Source: Tumebacillus lacus
GTDB lineage: Bacteria > Bacillota > Bacilli > Tumebacillales > Tumebacillaceae
NCBI RefSeq assembly: GCF_026410385.1
Contig: NZ_JAPMLT010000007.1
Span: forward strand, 164,955 to 228,954
DNA: 64,000 nucleotides
Reading direction: 5' to 3'
Program-made: the position numbers and the translations under genes
Shown: positions 43,824 to 52,390 of the stretch, in pieces
Position numbering within the stretch: position 1 is the first letter of the stretch
Layout of the letters: every line of letters starts with the position of its first letter
The notes under the pieces: model-generated
Database searches by the model: none
Seen by the model: the letters and a program-made list of their open reading frames with translations, nothing else
What the model was told of the DNA's origin: nothing

Positions 43824-45356
43824 ATGGCATGGAAGGCGAGCAGCAGCTCGTTGCGGCGGATGGCCGCGCAGTACACGCAGACGGCGGAGTTGATTCGCAG
43901 ACAGGCGACGCAGGTGAAGGCGGTGCGCGAAGGGGTCGCCAGCGGCAAGGACGGTTGGGCAGGCGCGGGGGCGCAGGCCTTTTTCGCGCAGGCGGAGATC
44001 ATGGTCCGCGACATGGCGAAGGCGCAGAATGCGTTTATGCGGACGGCGATGACGCTGCAGATGATGGCCGTTTGGAACGATGATCTGAAGAGCCTCAAGC
44101 GGCAGATCGAGCACATCGACGACCGGATCATGGACATCGCCCGCCGGGGACGGGCCAATATGGGCCTTGTCAACAACTACGGCGATTCGGAGCTGGCGCG
44201 GTTGCACTCGGAGCGGGAACAATTGCAGGCACGGCTCCATGACAGCGAACGCCGCTATGATGCGGAAGGCGAGCGCAAGTTTCAGGAGATCGCGGCGATG
44301 GCTTCGAAGATCGGAGAGCTGCAGCAACAGCTGCGTCTGGCGGCAGAGTCGGTCCACGGGCCGTTCCTTGGCGGCACGACGGCACCGGTCATGGTGCGCG
44401 TCCGTCCCGGCGACCGCAAGGGGCGGGAGAAGGTCGATTATCTGAACGATGTGATCCGGATGAATCAGATGGTCAAGGACTATTACAAAAAGAACCCGAA
44501 CGCAAAAGGACCGAACGGCGAAAGCGCGGAGATGATGGTCAAGATGGCGCACGGTCTGATGGAGGAGTCCCGACGTCAGGGCGGCACGGTCGGGGTGCCG
44601 ATCGTGTTTATGCACGGGCTGAACGGTGGCAAAGGCACGTTTAAAGACATGGTCACGGCTCTTGGCGGCGCATCGGGCATATATACGTACGAAGACGGCA
44701 AGGTGCGTTTCGATGCGGGCAGCAACACGTCGGGAGATCGTCCCGTCATCCAGTATGTGTTCGAGGACGGCGCGATGTCGTTTAAAAATCAGTCCAAGGC
44801 GTTCGGCAAGATGACCGACGAGGTGAAAGAGAAGTACGGAACGGAGTATATGATGGTCGTCACGCACAGCATGGGCGGGGTGATCACGACGAAGTATATC
44901 GAAGACACCGGAGGTCGCGACGTGACGAAGTTTGTAACGCTCGGCTCGCCGATCCTCGGGTCAAAGGCGGATGCGGCCGGACATGCGGTGATCTCGTCGA
45001 TTCCGCTCTTGTTTGGGATCGAGCGGATCGTCGATCATTACCAGCCAGCGTATGAAGATCTCAACTACGGGTCGAAGGCGATCCGCGATCTTTATGACAA
45101 CCGAGGCCATTTCAACGTGGGCACGGAGGTCTTTTCGGCGGCCGGCACCGGGGCGGGGTGGTTGGGAGACGGCGTGGTGACGGTCGACTCTGCGTTTGGA
45201 CTGCGCGACTTTGCGTCACCTGGCAACTGGACGGGCAAGATCTACAAAGACTCGACGCACTCCGCGTTGCATGACAATCCGGAAGAGATCGTCGATTCGT
45301 TGAATTTCATTCTGTACGGGGAGGAACCGGAAAACCATGTCAAAGTCACGAAATAA
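43824..45356 (+). CDS. WXG100-lipase fusion, candidate type VII secreted toxin
   Basis: 510 residues. Residues 1-100 form a WXG100-like helical hairpin (GWAGAGAQAFFAQ, W45-x-G47), with a longer coiled region to about 180. Residues 265-500 are an alpha/beta hydrolase: PIVFMHGLNGGKGTF, nucleophile elbow VVTHSMGGV (Ser349), FVTLGSPILGSKADA, acid GDGVVTVDS (Asp449) and His479 or His483 near the end. This resembles the DUF915 hydrolases. No signal peptide is present. The layout matches toxins exported by Esx/type VII systems, and the following gene overlaps it by 20 bp as an immunity gene would. Toxicity and substrate (lipid or ester) are inferred. Confidence 0.75.
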   Translation: MAWKASSSSLRRMAAQYTQTAELIRRQATQVKAVREGVASGKDGWAGAGAQAFFAQAEIMVRDMAKAQNAFMRTAMTLQMMAVWNDDLKSLKRQIEHIDDRIMDIARRGRANMGLVNNYGDSELARLHSEREQLQARLHDSERRYDAEGERKFQEIAAMASKIGELQQQLRLAAESVHGPFLGGTTAPVMVRVRPGDRKGREKVDYLNDVIRMNQMVKDYYKKNPNAKGPNGESAEMMVKMAHGLMEESRRQGGTVGVPIVFMHGLNGGKGTFKDMVTALGGASGIYTYEDGKVRFDAGSNTSGDRPVIQYVFEDGAMSFKNQSKAFGKMTDEVKEKYGTEYMMVVTHSMGGVITTKYIEDTGGRDVTKFVTLGSPILGSKADAAGHAVISSIPLLFGIERIVDHYQPAYEDLNYGSKAIRDLYDNRGHFNVGTEVFSAAGTGAGWLGDGVVTVDSAFGLRDFASPGNWTGKIYKDSTHSALHDNPEEIVDSLNFILYGEEPENHVKVTK

Positions 45357-46041
45357 GGCGGTCTTGCTGAACGTTGCCGTATTGCTGCCTGTGATGGTGT
45401 TGACGTATTGGGCTTCGATGCAAGGGCCGATGTTGCTGGCGGAGATGATCATCCTCGGGATGTTTGTGTTCCCGGCGGTATCGGTGATGTGCGGTCTTTT
45501 GTTGACCGGTCTGGTTTCGTTCGTGTTCCGGCTCGCTCCGTTTCGGCAGATGGTGCCTGCGCTGGCACTGTCTGCGGTCGTCGGTGTGGGACTGGTCGGG
45601 ACGGCGATGGCGTTCGATGAGGTCAGCGATCATTATTTTCATGTGGCGATGCAAAAGGAAAAGCTGGAAGAGGCGGACGATAACGGGTGGGTCGGTCAGT
45701 ATGGGATCGGGGATCACACTGTGGTGCTGGTCCACATCATGAAGCCTTCCTTCCTGCAGGGGGCAGTCGATCTGTACGGTCTGTATGACTCCTACTACAC
45801 GAAAAAAAAGCTCTTGACGGAACTGCGCACGGAAGACGAATTGTGGGAGCAGTTACGGCGCGAGCAGAAACTGACGTCGGCTGTGTTGCTGGATGTGGAG
45901 ATCGATGAGCGGTCGGGCGAGTTGCGGTTTTTCACGGAGGAGCCGACCGGCCAGTTTTGGGTGAAGGTGGGGGCAGAGCAGGGGCAGTTCAAATATCGCG
46001 ACGTGCGCTTTGTGGAGTCGGAAGTGTTCAACGTGGAATAA
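45337..46041 (+). CDS. Membrane protein, candidate immunity partner of the WXG100-lipase
   Basis: 234 residues. ATG 45337 lies inside the end of the lipase gene and follows GGGGAGGAACCGG. Three to four helices fill residues 8-95 (MVLTYWASMQGPMLLAEMII, VPALALSAVVGVGLVGTAMA). Residues 100-234 form a soluble domain with no recognised family. Location and overlap suggest that it blocks the upstream hydrolase at the membrane. No homology supports this directly. Confidence 0.6.
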   Translation: MSKSRNKAVLLNVAVLLPVMVLTYWASMQGPMLLAEMIILGMFVFPAVSVMCGLLLTGLVSFVFRLAPFRQMVPALALSAVVGVGLVGTAMAFDEVSDHYFHVAMQKEKLEEADDNGWVGQYGIGDHTVVLVHIMKPSFLQGAVDLYGLYDSYYTKKKLLTELRTEDELWEQLRREQKLTSAVLLDVEIDERSGELRFFTEEPTGQFWVKVGAEQGQFKYRDVRFVESEVFNVE

Positions 46042-46043
46042 GC

Positions 46044-46075
46044 AAAAAACCTCCTCGGGTGCGAGGAGGTTTTTT
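46044..46075. terminator. Bidirectional terminator
   Basis: A perfect 14-bp stem (AAAAAACCTCCTCG) with loop GGTG between convergent genes. Confidence 0.9.
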
Positions 46076-46367
46076 AGCGACCGCGCCGGTACATGTTGCG
46101 GTCGGTCATTTCGTAGCTGAGCGCGGCTTGCTCGACGCGGACGCCGATCTCTTCGAGGCCTTCGGAGAGGTCGTGGGCGGTCGGTTGCCAGCGGCGAAAC
46201 CACATGCTGGCGAACGCATCCTGCGCTTTGCCTTCCCAGCCTGCTTGGTTGTGCAGGACGGTGCTGTGCAACTGCATCAGCTCTTGCGAAAAGTCTTGGC
46301 CGATCCGGTTGAGCTGGCCGTACGCTTCGTGCAGGCGGTCCGGGGACACGCGTATTTGAGCGGACAT
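46074..46367 (-). CDS. WXG100 (EsxA-like) protein
   Basis: 97 residues, the usual length. Two helices flank the turn QAGWEGKAQDAF (WEG). RVSPDRLHEAYGQLNRIGQD is the first helix, and the C-terminus ends SYEMTDRNMYRRGR. AAAGGAG precedes the start. WXG100 proteins are small type VII substrates that often pair with larger effectors. Its convergent position next to the WXG100-lipase suggests a partner. Confidence 0.88.
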   Translation of the reverse strand: MSAQIRVSPDRLHEAYGQLNRIGQDFSQELMQLHSTVLHNQAGWEGKAQDAFASMWFRRWQPTAHDLSEGLEEIGVRVEQAALSYEMTDRNMYRRGR

Positions 46368-46452
46368 GACGAGAACTCCTTTTCTGCCGAGGTATGTACC
46401 TTAACGATAGCATAAAAGGAGTGGATCGTCAGCCATATTTTGACTGAAAATT

Positions 46453-46998
46453 CTAGCGTGTTTGGTAGGCGTGCAAGAACGTTTTCGCGGTGTGGTCACT
46501 CATCGTAGGCACTTGGTAGAGGCCGCGCGCGTTCATGTACTCAAACACTTCATACGCTTGGTAGTTGCAGGCGGTCGCGCCGTTGAGCAGCATCTGACGC
46601 ACATACGGATCGGCGCATTCCAAGGAAGCCGCCATGTGGTTTTTCGCCGAGTTTTTGTGAGCGAGCAACACCGAGCGGGCGATCTGCGCGTCGTAGAATT
46701 GGCCGAGTTGGACATCCATCGGCGACTGGGGAGCCGGGTTGCGCAGACCGTACTGGATGCCGCCCGGCGAGGTGACTTGGGAAAATTGGACTTCAATCGG
46801 GGTGACAGCCGTCATATCGTGGGTGTAGGCGACCAGTTCGTTGTAGGCGCGGATGGCATGATTTCTGTGGCGCGAGATCAGGTCGATCAAGGTCGGGTCG
46901 GTCGCTTGATCCGAGTACGTTTGCAGATGATCGATCATGCAGATCTTTTCATTGAGGATTTCATGGACTTCCATCGCTTCGTGAGCACCAAACGGCAC
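46453..46998 (-). CDS. CotF-like spore coat protein
   Basis: 181 residues from GTG 46998, with AAAGGAG at 9-10 nt; a GTG at 47007 touches the ribosome-binding site and is less likely. A four-helix bundle of the CotF/ferritin-like type: HEILNEKICMIDHLQTYSDQ, LIDLISRHRNHAIRAYNELV, and the second half DAQIARSVLLAHKNSAKNHM, with ALNGATACNYQAYEVFEYMN-type ending. It belongs to the spore coat. No sporulation promoter was clearly identified. Confidence 0.8.
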   Translation of the reverse strand: MPFGAHEAMEVHEILNEKICMIDHLQTYSDQATDPTLIDLISRHRNHAIRAYNELVAYTHDMTAVTPIEVQFSQVTSPGGIQYGLRNPAPQSPMDVQLGQFYDAQIARSVLLAHKNSAKNHMAASLECADPYVRQMLLNGATACNYQAYEVFEYMNARGLYQVPTMSDHTAKTFLHAYQTR

Positions 46999-47125
46999 AG
47001 CAATCACTCTCCTTTGGGAATTTCCTCTATCAGCGTGTCTTGAGCCGCTGTTTTTTATGCAAAGTGGCGGTGCGGGAGAATGGGCATACTGACAGCATCT
47101 GAGAAACGAGAAGGAGATGATTCGG

Positions 47126-47692
47126 ATGGGTAAGCGATTGTTGCAACCGCAGCCGGATTTTCAATATGAGCAGTCCTATGTCGCCCGCGACGGCCGGACG
47201 GTGACGTTGCGACCGGCGAGACCGGAGGATGCGAGAGCGATCTTGAAACGGATGGCGCGGGTGGTGCGCGAAGGGATCTATCTGCAGGAGGACGAGGACA
47301 CGCTGGCGAGCGTGCGGGAAAAGGAAGAGGAGATCCGTAAAAGTGTCCGCGAAAACTCGATGTACACACTGGCGGTGGTCGACGGCGAGGTGGTGGGAGC
47401 GGCGATCTTAAAGCGCGGTCCGCTGGCGATGAACCGCCACACGGTCAACTACCGCATCTGGGTCGGCCCGAAACATCGCGGGCTCGGCATCGGCAAGCGA
47501 TTTATGAAATACAGCATCGCGTGGTGCAAGGCGTACGGGGTGCGGAAGTTTTGCTTGGATGTGTTTTCGAATAATGACCGGGCGATTGAACTGTATCAAC
47601 GATATGGATTTGTGTTGGAGGGGCGCAGGAAGGAGCAGTTTTATTTGGAGGGGAAGTATGTGGATGAGGTATTTATGAGTTTGTTTTTATGA
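47126..47692 (+). CDS. GNAT family acetyltransferase
   Basis: 188 residues from ATG 47126; AAGGAG at 9 nt excludes the earlier ATG. VTLRPARPEDARAILKRMAR is the N-terminal half, YRIWVGPKHRGLGIGKRFMK the acetyl-CoA loop, and FCLDVFSNNDRAIELYQRYG followed by FVLEGRRKEQF the end motif, as in RimI/RimJ- or PaiA-like enzymes. The substrate is unknown. Confidence 0.88.
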   Translation: MGKRLLQPQPDFQYEQSYVARDGRTVTLRPARPEDARAILKRMARVVREGIYLQEDEDTLASVREKEEEIRKSVRENSMYTLAVVDGEVVGAAILKRGPLAMNRHTVNYRIWVGPKHRGLGIGKRFMKYSIAWCKAYGVRKFCLDVFSNNDRAIELYQRYGFVLEGRRKEQFYLEGKYVDEVFMSLFL

Positions 47693-47705
47693 AGTTTGTA
47701 GGTGG

Positions 47706-47750
47706 AACGAATCGCCCCTTATCGAAACTGTCGATAAGGGGCGATTCGTT
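47706..47750 (+). terminator. Strong terminator with 20-bp perfect stem
   Basis: A 20-bp perfect inverted repeat (47706-47725 with 47731-47750) and 5-nt loop, followed by TTCT. It ends the GNAT gene. Confidence 0.8.
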
Positions 47751-47805
47751 TTCTATGACCGGGTGGTCTGATTTTGGAGTATCGTAGAGACAGGAGGTGT
47801 TGAAC

Positions 47806-48606
47806 ATGAACGACCAAAATCAAAACGAACGGCAACTCAAAGCCAAGGTGCAGGACGTGTTTGGCGCAAATGCGGAGAAATACGTGGCGAGCGAGATTCA
47901 TTCGAAGCAGAGCGATCTGGATCAGATCGTGGAGTGGTTGCAGCCGCAAAAGGATTGGAGGGTACTGGATATCGCGACAGGCGGCGGGCATGTGGCGAAG
48001 GCGTTGGCAGGCAACGTCGGGACGGTGTATGCGGCCGATCTGACGCGCAAGATGCTGGAGGCGGCGAAAAAGCACCTGGACGAGTCCGGGTGTGAGAATG
48101 TGATGTATGTGGTTGCCGATGCGGAACGGCTGCCGTTTCTCGACGGGGTGTTCGATGCGGTGACCTGCCGGATCGCACCGCACCATTTTCCCCATCCGGA
48201 GCGGTTTGTGGCGGAGGCGGCCCGGGTGTTGAAACCGGGTGGGCGGATGATCCTGATCGACAACGTGGCGCCGGAGGATGACGATCTGGCCGCCTATATG
48301 AACAAGGTGGAGCAACTGCGCGACAGAAGTCATGTGCGCTGTGCGAAGGTGTCGGAGTGGAGCGCGTGGCTGACACAGGCGGGGATGATCGAGGAGCGGT
48401 CGCTGCAACGCCGCAAGGAGTTCAAGTTCCCGACGTGGGTGTTGCGCACGGCGGAAGATGCGGACCAACCGGCGGAGGTCGAGGCGTTTGTGCTGTCCGG
48501 AGGCGCGAAGGAGCATGCGTATTTTGATGTGAAGACGGAAGCGGGACGGGTGCAATCGTTTGAGATCGATGAATGGATGGGGATGTTTCGCAAGGCGTGC
48601 GTGTAA
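47806..48606 (+). CDS. Class I SAM-dependent methyltransferase (UbiE-like)
   Basis: 266 residues from ATG 47806, after AGGAGGTG. Motif I is VLDIATGGGHVAKALAGNVG, motif II YAADLTRKMLEAAKKHL, the post-I NVMYVVADAERLPFLDGVFD, and CRIAPHHFPHPERFVAEAAR. The Methyltransf_11 core is followed by a 70-residue C-terminal part. It methylates an unknown small molecule. Confidence 0.87.
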   Translation: MNDQNQNERQLKAKVQDVFGANAEKYVASEIHSKQSDLDQIVEWLQPQKDWRVLDIATGGGHVAKALAGNVGTVYAADLTRKMLEAAKKHLDESGCENVMYVVADAERLPFLDGVFDAVTCRIAPHHFPHPERFVAEAARVLKPGGRMILIDNVAPEDDDLAAYMNKVEQLRDRSHVRCAKVSEWSAWLTQAGMIEERSLQRRKEFKFPTWVLRTAEDADQPAEVEAFVLSGGAKEHAYFDVKTEAGRVQSFEIDEWMGMFRKACV

Positions 48607-48654
48607 CGGAGGAGCGATCCCTTTCGACTATTTTTTGGAAGGGGAGTGACTGAC

Positions 48655-49260
48655 ATGATTCATTTGTTGCACAGTCTGACTGTGTGGATCCTGATCGCGG
48701 CGTTGACGGTGTTCGCCGCCCCGGCGGATCGGGCGGCCGCTTGTTCGTGTGTCGGATTTACAACGCTGGAGGCGAAGGATGTTTCGGATGCGGTGTTTCG
48801 CGGGACGGTGACGGAGATCAAAAAGCCGTGGATGTCGAAAGGCACGGGAGACCTGGCGAAGATCACGCTGCAGGTGGAGGAGGTGTGGAAGGGAGCGGCG
48901 GTGCAAGAGATCGTCGTCTCTTCCGCCCTGTCTGAAGCGTCGTGCGGGGTGGAGTTTCGAGAGGGGGAGTCTTATCTCGTCTTTGCAAAAAACGATGGCG
49001 GGCGCTTGACCACATCCATCTGCAACGAAACGAAGAAACTGTCGCTTGCGAGTCAGGCATTGAAAGATCTCGGGTCAGGGCAGACGGATCTGATTCGAAA
49101 TGAACTGGAGAAGACAGGGGAACAGACGGAGCGGAAGGAAACCGCCCCTGCCGATGATGTGGATCTCTTCACGCCGCTGTGGGCCGCGCTCGGGGGGACC
49201 GCGCTGCTCGGTGCGGCGTTGTGGGTGTTTGGCCGTCGCGGGCGGGATCGGAATCGGTAA
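48655..49260 (+). CDS. Secreted/anchored NTR (TIMP-like) domain protein
   Basis: 201 residues from ATG 48655. A signal peptide ends near DRAAA, and CSCVG begins the mature part, as in netrin/TIMP-like domains. DAVFRGTVTEIKKPWMSK and QEIVVSSALSEASCGVEFRE and FREGESYLVFAKNDGGRL form the OB-like fold; disulfides are expected among four Cys. A transmembrane helix (LFTPLWAALGGTALLGAALW) and Arg-rich tail anchor it. Function unknown. Confidence 0.78.
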   Translation: MIHLLHSLTVWILIAALTVFAAPADRAAACSCVGFTTLEAKDVSDAVFRGTVTEIKKPWMSKGTGDLAKITLQVEEVWKGAAVQEIVVSSALSEASCGVEFREGESYLVFAKNDGGRLTTSICNETKKLSLASQALKDLGSGQTDLIRNELEKTGEQTERKETAPADDVDLFTPLWAALGGTALLGAALWVFGRRGRDRNR

Positions 49261-49393
49261 ATCGCCCTTGAAGAACAGGATGTCACAGATTGCCCACGCT
49301 TTTTTAAGAAAAATCTAATCCGTCTCTTCCATACTGAGGGTGTAAGGACGGTCGTCCGACACACAACCTCAAAACCGAAGGGATGGATGGAAG

Positions 49394-50296
49394 ATGATGA
49401 ATAAGAACACGAAGATGTGGATCGCAGCGGGGATCGTAGCTCTGATGGCGGGTACGGGTACGGCATTGGCTGCCACCGAGACTCCGGCGGCTCCGAGCAG
49501 CGATGCGGCACAAACGCAGGATCAAGTGGAAAAGTTTGACAATCGCGGCGAGATGAAAGGCGGCAAGTTCCTGATGAAAGGCGATCATCAAGCGTTGCTC
49601 GACTTCTTGAAGATCACCCACGAAGAGCTCCACACAGCGAGAGAAGCGCAGAAGTCGCTGCTCGACATCGCGACGGAGAAGGGTATCTCGAAGGATGCGC
49701 TGGTCGACTTCCTGCTGGAGAACCACACCAAGAGCATCGATCAAGCGGTGACCGACGGCAAGATCGACGCGGAAAAAGCGGCGGAGATCAAGAGCAAGCT
49801 GACCCGTGAGCAGATCGAAGAGCGGATCTCGCAAGCGGCTCCGGCGAAGCATGACGGCGAGAAGGGCTTCGGCGGTCCGGGCAAGATGATGATCGGCAAA
49901 AACAGCCAAGAGCTGCTCGATTTCCTGAAGCTCACCGAGGAGCAACTCCGCACGGCGATGCAAGCGGACAAGACGCTGCTCGACGTGGCGACCGATCAAG
50001 GCATCGAAAAAGATGCGCTGGTTACCTTCCTGCTGGACAGCCAGACCCAACACATCGACCAAGCGGTGACCGACGGCAAGATCGACGCTGAGAAAGCGGC
50101 GGAGATGAAGACCCACCTGACACGTGAGAAAATCGAAGCGATGATCTCCAGCAAAGGACCGGCATTTGGCAAAGGCGGCGCGCATGGCGGTCATCACGGC
50201 AAATTCCGCAAGGGTGCTCCGCAAGACGGCGCAGCGACCACCGAGCTACCGTCTGCACAAACGCAAGTCCAGCAACAATCGTACGAAGCGCTGTAA
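49394..50296 (+). CDS. Secreted protein with duplicated helical module
   Basis: 300 residues. A signal peptide (IAAGIVALMAGTGTALA) precedes two near-identical 83-residue modules, at about 64-146 and 172-254. Each contains LLDFLK.TEE.L..A...K.LLD.AT..GI.KDALV.FLL, then DQAVTDGKIDAEKAAE.K. The second ends in a Gly/His-rich stretch (GKGGAHGGHHGKF) that might bind metal, followed by a Gln-rich tail. The long DNA identity between modules points to a recent duplication. The next two genes form a two-component system that may control it. Function unknown. Confidence 0.75.
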   Translation: MMNKNTKMWIAAGIVALMAGTGTALAATETPAAPSSDAAQTQDQVEKFDNRGEMKGGKFLMKGDHQALLDFLKITHEELHTAREAQKSLLDIATEKGISKDALVDFLLENHTKSIDQAVTDGKIDAEKAAEIKSKLTREQIEERISQAAPAKHDGEKGFGGPGKMMIGKNSQELLDFLKLTEEQLRTAMQADKTLLDVATDQGIEKDALVTFLLDSQTQHIDQAVTDGKIDAEKAAEMKTHLTREKIEAMISSKGPAFGKGGAHGGHHGKFRKGAPQDGAATTELPSAQTQVQQQSYEAL

Positions 50297-50330
50297 GCAA
50301 CAAGTCAGACGCAACGTGTGCAAGAGATCG

Positions 50331-50358
50331 GAGGCGGGGTGGGCAACCGCCTCTCTTT
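50331..50358 (+). terminator. Terminator after the duplicated-module gene
   Basis: GAGGCGG / CCGCCTC with a 9-nt loop, then TCTTTT. Confidence 0.65.
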
Positions 50359-50408
50359 TGTATACAATGATCGGTACAAGAGTGTGTGAAGAAGGCGAGG
50401 GACTGAGG

Positions 50409-51086
50409 GTGCGCATGTTGATCGTGGAGGACGACGCCGGGCTGCGCGATGCGGTGGTGACGGTGTTTGAGGAGGAGTCGTATCAGGTGGACACAGCCGG
50501 GGACGGTGAGGAGGGGCTGCTGTTGGCCGAGCAGGGGATCCATGATCTGCTCGTGCTCGACATCATGCTGCCAAGTCTGAGCGGCATCGAAATCGTCAAA
50601 CGGCTGCGCAAAAAGGGGCAGACGGTGCCGATCCTGCTCCTGACTGCTCGTGACAGCGTCGCGGATCGGGTCAAAGGGCTCGATGCCGGCGCGGATGACT
50701 ACGTGGTCAAGCCGTTTGCCGTGCAGGAACTGTTGGCCCGGGCGCGGGCGGTGCTCCGCCGCCACGGAACGCTCAATCCGGAAGGCGACATCAGCTATGA
50801 CCGCCTGTCACTGCGCCCCAAATCGCACGATGGCTATGTGGACGACCAGCCGTTGAAACTGACCGCCAAAGAGTACAAGTTGCTGGAGTTTCTGTTGATG
50901 AACAAGGAGCAGATCCTGACGCGGGAGCAGATCTTTGACCGGGTGTGGGGCTTTGACGTGGACACAAGTTCCTCGGTCGTCGACGTCTACCTGCACTATC
51001 TGCGCAAAAAGCTCGCACCGGCGGGCTGCGATCACTTGTTGCGTACGGTGCGGGGCGTCGGCTACATGCTGTCGGGGAAAAGCTGA
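50409..51086 (+). CDS. OmpR/PhoB-type response regulator
   Basis: 225 residues from GTG 50409 (VRMLIVEDD). The receiver has acidic pair EDD, phosphorylated Asp51 in DLLVLDIMLPSLSG, and Lys in YVVKPFAVQEL. The winged-helix output has LTAKEYKLLEFLLMNKEQIL and TREQIFDRVWGFDVDTSSSV. It controls transcription when phosphorylated by the kinase encoded next, whose ATG overlaps this stop codon. Confidence 0.92.
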   Translation: MRMLIVEDDAGLRDAVVTVFEEESYQVDTAGDGEEGLLLAEQGIHDLLVLDIMLPSLSGIEIVKRLRKKGQTVPILLLTARDSVADRVKGLDAGADDYVVKPFAVQELLARARAVLRRHGTLNPEGDISYDRLSLRPKSHDGYVDDQPLKLTAKEYKLLEFLLMNKEQILTREQIFDRVWGFDVDTSSSVVDVYLHYLRKKLAPAGCDHLLRTVRGVGYMLSGKS

Positions 51087-52357
51087 TGTTCCAGAAGACG
51101 CGGGTGCGGCTCGCCCTTTTCAATGCGGCGGTCCTCTTTTTCCTCCTTGTGCTGGGCGGATCGGCCTTGTTTGTCTATACGAAACACCGGCTTTACCAAG
51201 GCATCGACGAAGACCTGGCCAGACGGGTCGCTCAGCAGCAGGTGCAGATCGGCCGCGGCGGTCTGAAACTGGTTGTGCGACCGCCACGCGGGGTCGATGA
51301 AGCGCCTGTGGCGACGTTGATCTGGGACGAGCGGGGCGCGTTGATCGCCTCGCTCCCGGAAGGAGCGGTGCCGGACGAATTTGTGGATGCGTTTGCAAAG
51401 CGGCTGGAGGCCGATGAGCCGCAGACGCTGGAGGTAGCCGGGCACAGCTTTCGTGCGCTGACGGTGAAACCGAACAGGCCGCCGTCCCTCTCTCAGGCCT
51501 CGTTTGCCTATCTGCAGATCATTCGCAACGTCGACGCGGAACAAGCGGTGCTCTCCAGGCTGTTGATCGGCATCATCGCCGGTTCGTTGCTCGGGGCCGG
51601 GCTGGCGGTGGCGGCCGGGTTTGTGCTGGCGGGACGGGCGCTGGTGCCGATCCGCGCCGCGTGGGAAAAGCAGCAGGAGTTCGTCGCCGACGCGTCACAC
51701 GAACTGCGGACCCCGCTGGCGGTGGTGCGCACGCACACGGAGTTGTTGCTGCGCCATCCGGAACGCACGGTGCTGGAGTCGAGCCAGCAGATCTCGATGA
51801 TCTTGAAAGAAACCCGCCGGATGAGCGGTCTCGTCGCCGACCTGCTGACGCTCGCCCGCTCCGACTCGGGCCAGATCGAACTGCGGATGGAACAGATGCA
51901 GATCGACCGGTTGCTGGCCGAGACGGCCGAGCAGTTTGAAGGGCTGGCCGAGTTGAAAGAGATCAGGCTGACGGCGGAGATCGAGCCGGATCTGACGCTT
52001 GTGGCGGATGAAGAGCGGCTGCGGCAGTTGTTCGTGATCTTGCTGGACAACGCGATCAAGTACACGCCGGAGGGCGGCCGAATCACGCTGTCATGCCGCC
52101 GTCACGCTCACGGGATCGAGGTGTCGGTCACCGACACGGGACACGGCATTGACCCGGACGATCTGCCGCAGATCTTCGACCGATTTTATCGCGGCGACAA
52201 GGCACGTCACCGGCAAGAGGGCGGCTACGGGCTCGGGCTCGCCATCGCCAAGTGGATCGTCGAAGCGCATCACGGCCGGATCAAAGTCGAAAGCCATCTC
52301 GGACAGGGGACGACGTTTTCGATCTCTTTCCCGCAGAAAAAGACGCCGAAAGGTTGA
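51086..52357 (+). CDS. Sensor histidine kinase
   Basis: 423 residues. Two membrane helices, LALFNAAVLFFLLVLGGSAL and one around 155-178, flank an extracytoplasmic loop of about 120 residues. HisKA is ADASHELRTPLAVVRTH with His205, and the ATPase domain has VILLDNAIKYTPEGG (N box), DTGHGIDPDDLPQIFDRFYR and GYGLGLAIAKWIVEAHHG. A start overlapping the regulator by 1 bp shows translational coupling. The signal may be envelope stress or a metal (inference). Confidence 0.92.
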   Translation: MFQKTRVRLALFNAAVLFFLLVLGGSALFVYTKHRLYQGIDEDLARRVAQQQVQIGRGGLKLVVRPPRGVDEAPVATLIWDERGALIASLPEGAVPDEFVDAFAKRLEADEPQTLEVAGHSFRALTVKPNRPPSLSQASFAYLQIIRNVDAEQAVLSRLLIGIIAGSLLGAGLAVAAGFVLAGRALVPIRAAWEKQQEFVADASHELRTPLAVVRTHTELLLRHPERTVLESSQQISMILKETRRMSGLVADLLTLARSDSGQIELRMEQMQIDRLLAETAEQFEGLAELKEIRLTAEIEPDLTLVADEERLRQLFVILLDNAIKYTPEGGRITLSCRRHAHGIEVSVTDTGHGIDPDDLPQIFDRFYRGDKARHRQEGGYGLGLAIAKWIVEAHHGRIKVESHLGQGTTFSISFPQKKTPKG

Positions 52358-52376
52358 TCCTTTCGGCGTCTTTTTT
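52337..52376. terminator. Strong terminator overlapping the kinase gene end
   Basis: A perfect 17-bp stem (AAAAAGACGCCGAAAGG) with a 5-nt loop and six T; it serves both convergent genes. Confidence 0.9.
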
Positions 52377-52390
52377 GGCAGGTGCGCGAT

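Noticed and set aside
39125..46367. A mobile island carrying the restriction and WXG100 genes
   Set aside because: No integrase, tRNA, direct-repeat ends or obvious composition shift were seen.
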